From: Aliigemmobacter aestuarii
GTDB lineage: Bacteria; Pseudomonadota; Alphaproteobacteria; Rhodobacterales; Rhodobacteraceae
Length of the DNA stretch: 64,000 nt
Assembly: GCF_004799285.1 (NCBI RefSeq)
Contig: NZ_SSND01000001.1
Span: 1,054,001 to 1,118,000 of the forward strand
Reading direction: 5' to 3'
Below are positions 61,955-64,000 of the stretch, piece after piece. Below the pieces are notes generated by a model. That model was not told the origin of the DNA, made no database searches, and was given only the letters and a program-made list of their open reading frames with translations. How positions within the stretch are numbered: position 1 is the stretch's first letter; every line of letters starts with the position of its first letter. The position numbers were made by a program, and so were the translations under genes.

Positions 61955-64000
61955 TCAGCGCGGGGAACGGGGCCGGCCGTTGCGCCCTTCGACCAGCCAG
62001 GCCGCCAGCGCCAGTGCCGCAGACAGCAGAAGCCACGCCCAGGGCGGCAGGATCGCGGCGATGCGGATGTCTTCGGTCACATAGGCCCCGCGCGGGGTGA
62101 TCCCGATCCAGCCGCGCCCGGCGGCCGTCCGGCCCTCGCCCACGCGGCGCAGGTCGGGTGTGCCATCCTCGATCCGCAGGATGCCACCGTTCGTGGCGTC
62201 GACCAGATCGGCCAGCTTGTCGCCCGTCGCGATGGTTTCCTCGAATTCACGCGGGGCCGAGGGGCCGACGGCCACCACCGTTTCCAGATCGTCCTGGATC
62301 ACGCGATAAAGCCCGAGCATTGGCGCGGGCCATTCCGCGGCAAAGCGGCCGGGAACGGTTTCGGTCAGGTCAACCTGCGCTTCGGACCCGTCGGGCGCGG
62401 TCAGGGTCACGGGGCCGGGCGGGGTTTCGGCGATGGACCGGCGGGTAATGGTGATCGTCTGGCCATCGGCAAGGGCGGTCAGCGCCTCTTCCTCAAGCTC
62501 GGGTTCCTTCATCATCCAGTGCGCAAGCCGCCGCAGGAGTTCAAGCTGCGGCCCGCCTCCCTCGAACCCGCGTCCCCAGAGCCAGGCGTGATCCGATGCC
62601 ATCACCGCGATGCGCCCTTCGCCTTCGCGCGCCAGAACCAGAAGCGGCCTGCCATCTGCGCCTTCCATCACGACCTGGCCGCCATCCCGCGCGGTGATCT
62701 CGATCTGGCGGAACCAGCGGCCCCAGCCCTCGTCCGGCTGCGCCGCGTCAAGCCCCTGCGTCACCGGGTGGCGCTTGCCCAGTTCCGAAAGGACGGGACG
62801 AAAGCCGCCTTCGATCACTCGGCTGGTGGCATCCACCGGCAGGATTTCTGCCAGGGGGGACCGCCAGAGGCTGTCGGCGGTGCCGAACTCGGGCCCGGCA
62901 GCCACCAGGACCGTGCCGCCGTTGGTGACATAGTCGCGCACGTTTTCCAGGTAGTTCAGCGGCAGGATGCCGCGCAGCCGGTAACGGTCGAAGATGATCA
63001 GGTCGAATTCCTCGATCTTCTCGACGAACAATTCGCGCGTGGGAAAGGCGATCAGCGACAGTTCCGATACCGGGATGCCATCCTGCTTTTCCGGCGGGCG
63101 CAGGATGGTGAAATGGACCAGATCGACCGAAGGATCGGATTTCAGCAGGTTGCGCCAGACCCGTTCGCCGGCATGCGGCTCGCCCGACACCAGAAGCACG
63201 CGCAGGCGATCGCGCACGCCGTTGATCGACACGATGGCCGCATTGTTGCGGTCGGTCAGTTCCCCCGCCTCGGTATTCGTGGCGAATTGCAGCACGTTCA
63301 TCCCGCCATGCGGCAGCGTGACGGGCAGTTCCATGTCCTGCCCGACGGGCACGCGGAAGGTTTGCGGCGGCTCGCCATCAATGGCGATCGACAGGTCGGC
63401 CGATCCCTGAAGGGCCTCGGGCACCGCGCCCTGATCCTCGATCCGCAGGGTCAGCGTGACCGGCTCGCCGATGATCGCGAAGGCGGGGGCGTTGCGCACG
63501 ATCAGGCGGCGGTCCCAGTCGCTTTCGCTGCCGGTCAGCAGCACATGCAGGGGTGCGGGCATGTCGGGCGCCATCGGCAGGTCATGCGCCTGACCATCGG
63601 TGATCAGGACGCCCCCGGCGACACGGGCGCGCGGTTCCTCGGCCAGCGCCTCGGCCAGCGCGGTCATCAGTTCCGTGCCGCCATCGCCGGGCGCGTCGGG
63701 CAGGCGAAGCTCGCGCAATTCCGTGTTCGGAAGGGCGGCGACCTCGGCGCGCAGGGCGACCAGCGCCTCCTCGGCCTGCGCCGGACGGGCGCCGATCTGC
63801 TGGCTGGCGCTTTCGTCGATCACGGCGATGACGATGTCGGTCAGCGGTGCGCGGTCCTCTTCCTGCAGGGCGGGATTGGCCAGCGCGGCAAGCAGCGCCG
63901 CCGCGGTCAGCCCGCGCAACCACCAGCCCTGCAGCCCCCGCCACAGCGCCACCCCCACCAGCGCCAGTGCGGCCGCGGCAAGAACCGCGATCACGGGCCA
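61955..64000 (-). CDS. Large membrane protein with VWA-like and GATase-like regions (5' end beyond window)
   Basis: At least 681 residues visible. The N-terminal side has two membrane helices (about the first 45 residues), then DIVIAVIDESASQQIG, a VWA-type MIDAS strand (DxSxS). A periplasmic or cytoplasmic middle contains VLLVSGEPHAGERVWRNLL and ILPLNYLENVRDYVTNGGTV, a class I glutamine-amidotransferase-like fold. A C-terminal helix (WAWLLLSAALALAAWLVEG) and an Arg-rich tail end the protein. It belongs to the family often found with MoxR/DUF58/BatA loci; upstream genes would confirm. In-frame codons continue past the edge, so the true start is outside. Confidence 0.85.
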   Translation of the reverse strand, partial: WPVIAVLAAAALALVGVALWRGLQGWWLRGLTAAALLAALANPALQEEDRAPLTDIVIAVIDESASQQIGARPAQAEEALVALRAEVAALPNTELRELRLPDAPGDGGTELMTALAEALAEEPRARVAGGVLITDGQAHDLPMAPDMPAPLHVLLTGSESDWDRRLIVRNAPAFAIIGEPVTLTLRIEDQGAVPEALQGSADLSIAIDGEPPQTFRVPVGQDMELPVTLPHGGMNVLQFATNTEAGELTDRNNAAIVSINGVRDRLRVLLVSGEPHAGERVWRNLLKSDPSVDLVHFTILRPPEKQDGIPVSELSLIAFPTRELFVEKIEEFDLIIFDRYRLRGILPLNYLENVRDYVTNGGTVLVAAGPEFGTADSLWRSPLAEILPVDATSRVIEGGFRPVLSELGKRHPVTQGLDAAQPDEGWGRWFRQIEITARDGGQVVMEGADGRPLLVLAREGEGRIAVMASDHAWLWGRGFEGGGPQLELLRRLAHWMMKEPELEEEALTALADGQTITITRRSIAETPPGPVTLTAPDGSEAQVDLTETVPGRFAAEWPAPMLGLYRVIQDDLETVVAVGPSAPREFEETIATGDKLADLVDATNGGILRIEDGTPDLRRVGEGRTAAGRGWIGITPRGAYVTEDIRIAAILPPWAWLLLSAALALAAWLVEGRNGRPRSPR

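Overview
The window is a gene-dense, high-GC chromosomal segment. Protein relatedness and gene order point to an alphaproteobacterium of the Rhodobacteraceae/Paracoccaceae group (order Rhodobacterales). The supporting evidence is the rhizobial-type frcBCAK fructose transporter, the fused MrpA/B antiporter subunit, glcDEF, a plant-type gshA, a TIGR02300 'FYDLN' protein, a two-domain ALDH16 next to deoC, and a perfect FnrL-type box. This is inference from reading, not a database match. No phage, IS element, CRISPR array or plasmid gene is visible, and no gene-free stretch exceeds 300 bases.

Layout. 1-5.1 kb (mostly minus): urease structural genes with ureD (ureD-A-small membrane protein-B-C), a DUF1127-like small gene downstream, and a plus-strand DUF1989 gene. 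5.2-10.6 kb: a deoD / SHMT-like / aldo-keto reductase operon, a DUF6455 gene with an FNR box, a GntR regulator, a SprT-like metalloprotease and the FYDLN protein. 10.7-12.8 kb: tRNA-Ala(GGC) with terminator, an inverted pair of dispersed repeats, and adenine deaminase. 12.8-19.3 kb: an EamA transporter, frcBCAK (minus) and divergent mutarotase-frcR (plus). 19.5-25.5 kb: a six-gene Mrp/Pha Na+(K+)/H+ antiporter operon. 25.5-30.5 kb: deoC-ALDH16, yqgE and a periplasmic DsbD-N protein. 30.5-35.4 kb: an RND pump with its adaptor. 35.5-39.8 kb: an unusual uracil-DNA glycosylase, then pyrB, a bPH membrane protein, a non-catalytic pyrC-like gene and plsY. 39.8-43.4 kb: rsmE-GNAT-membrane protein-gshA (minus). 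43.4-49.4 kb: ubiA, an OmpA/BON-type protein, a small coiled-coil membrane protein, a kynurenine-formamidase-like hydrolase and an SSADH. 49.5-55.1 kb: a methyltransferase, a peptidoglycan-binding protein, an ECF sigma/VWA pair and an EamA transporter. 55.1-64 kb (minus): hsp20 with a heat-shock promoter, glcDEF with a downstream trypsin-like protease, an FAD amine oxidase, and a large VWA-like membrane protein cut by the window edge.

How genes work together. Nitrogen and purine salvage recur (urease, DUF1989, adenine deaminase, deoD). DeoD plus deoC plus ALDH16 form a plausible deoxynucleoside route to glyceraldehyde-3-phosphate and acetaldehyde/acetate. Frc imports fructose or a related sugar under a ROK repressor. 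GlcDEF oxidises glycolate and has a FadR/GlcC-type palindrome at its promoter. The pyrB/pyrC-like pair resembles ATCase systems in which a dead dihydroorotase acts as a structural partner.

The most notable points are the dihydroorotase lacking metal ligands, the UDG without Fe-S cysteines, the SHMT homologue with altered catalytic residues in a nucleoside operon, the sigma/VWA pair, the putative operators, and a dispersed repeat whose tail supplies a ribosome binding site or start codon to downstream genes. I found no clearly new multi-gene system.
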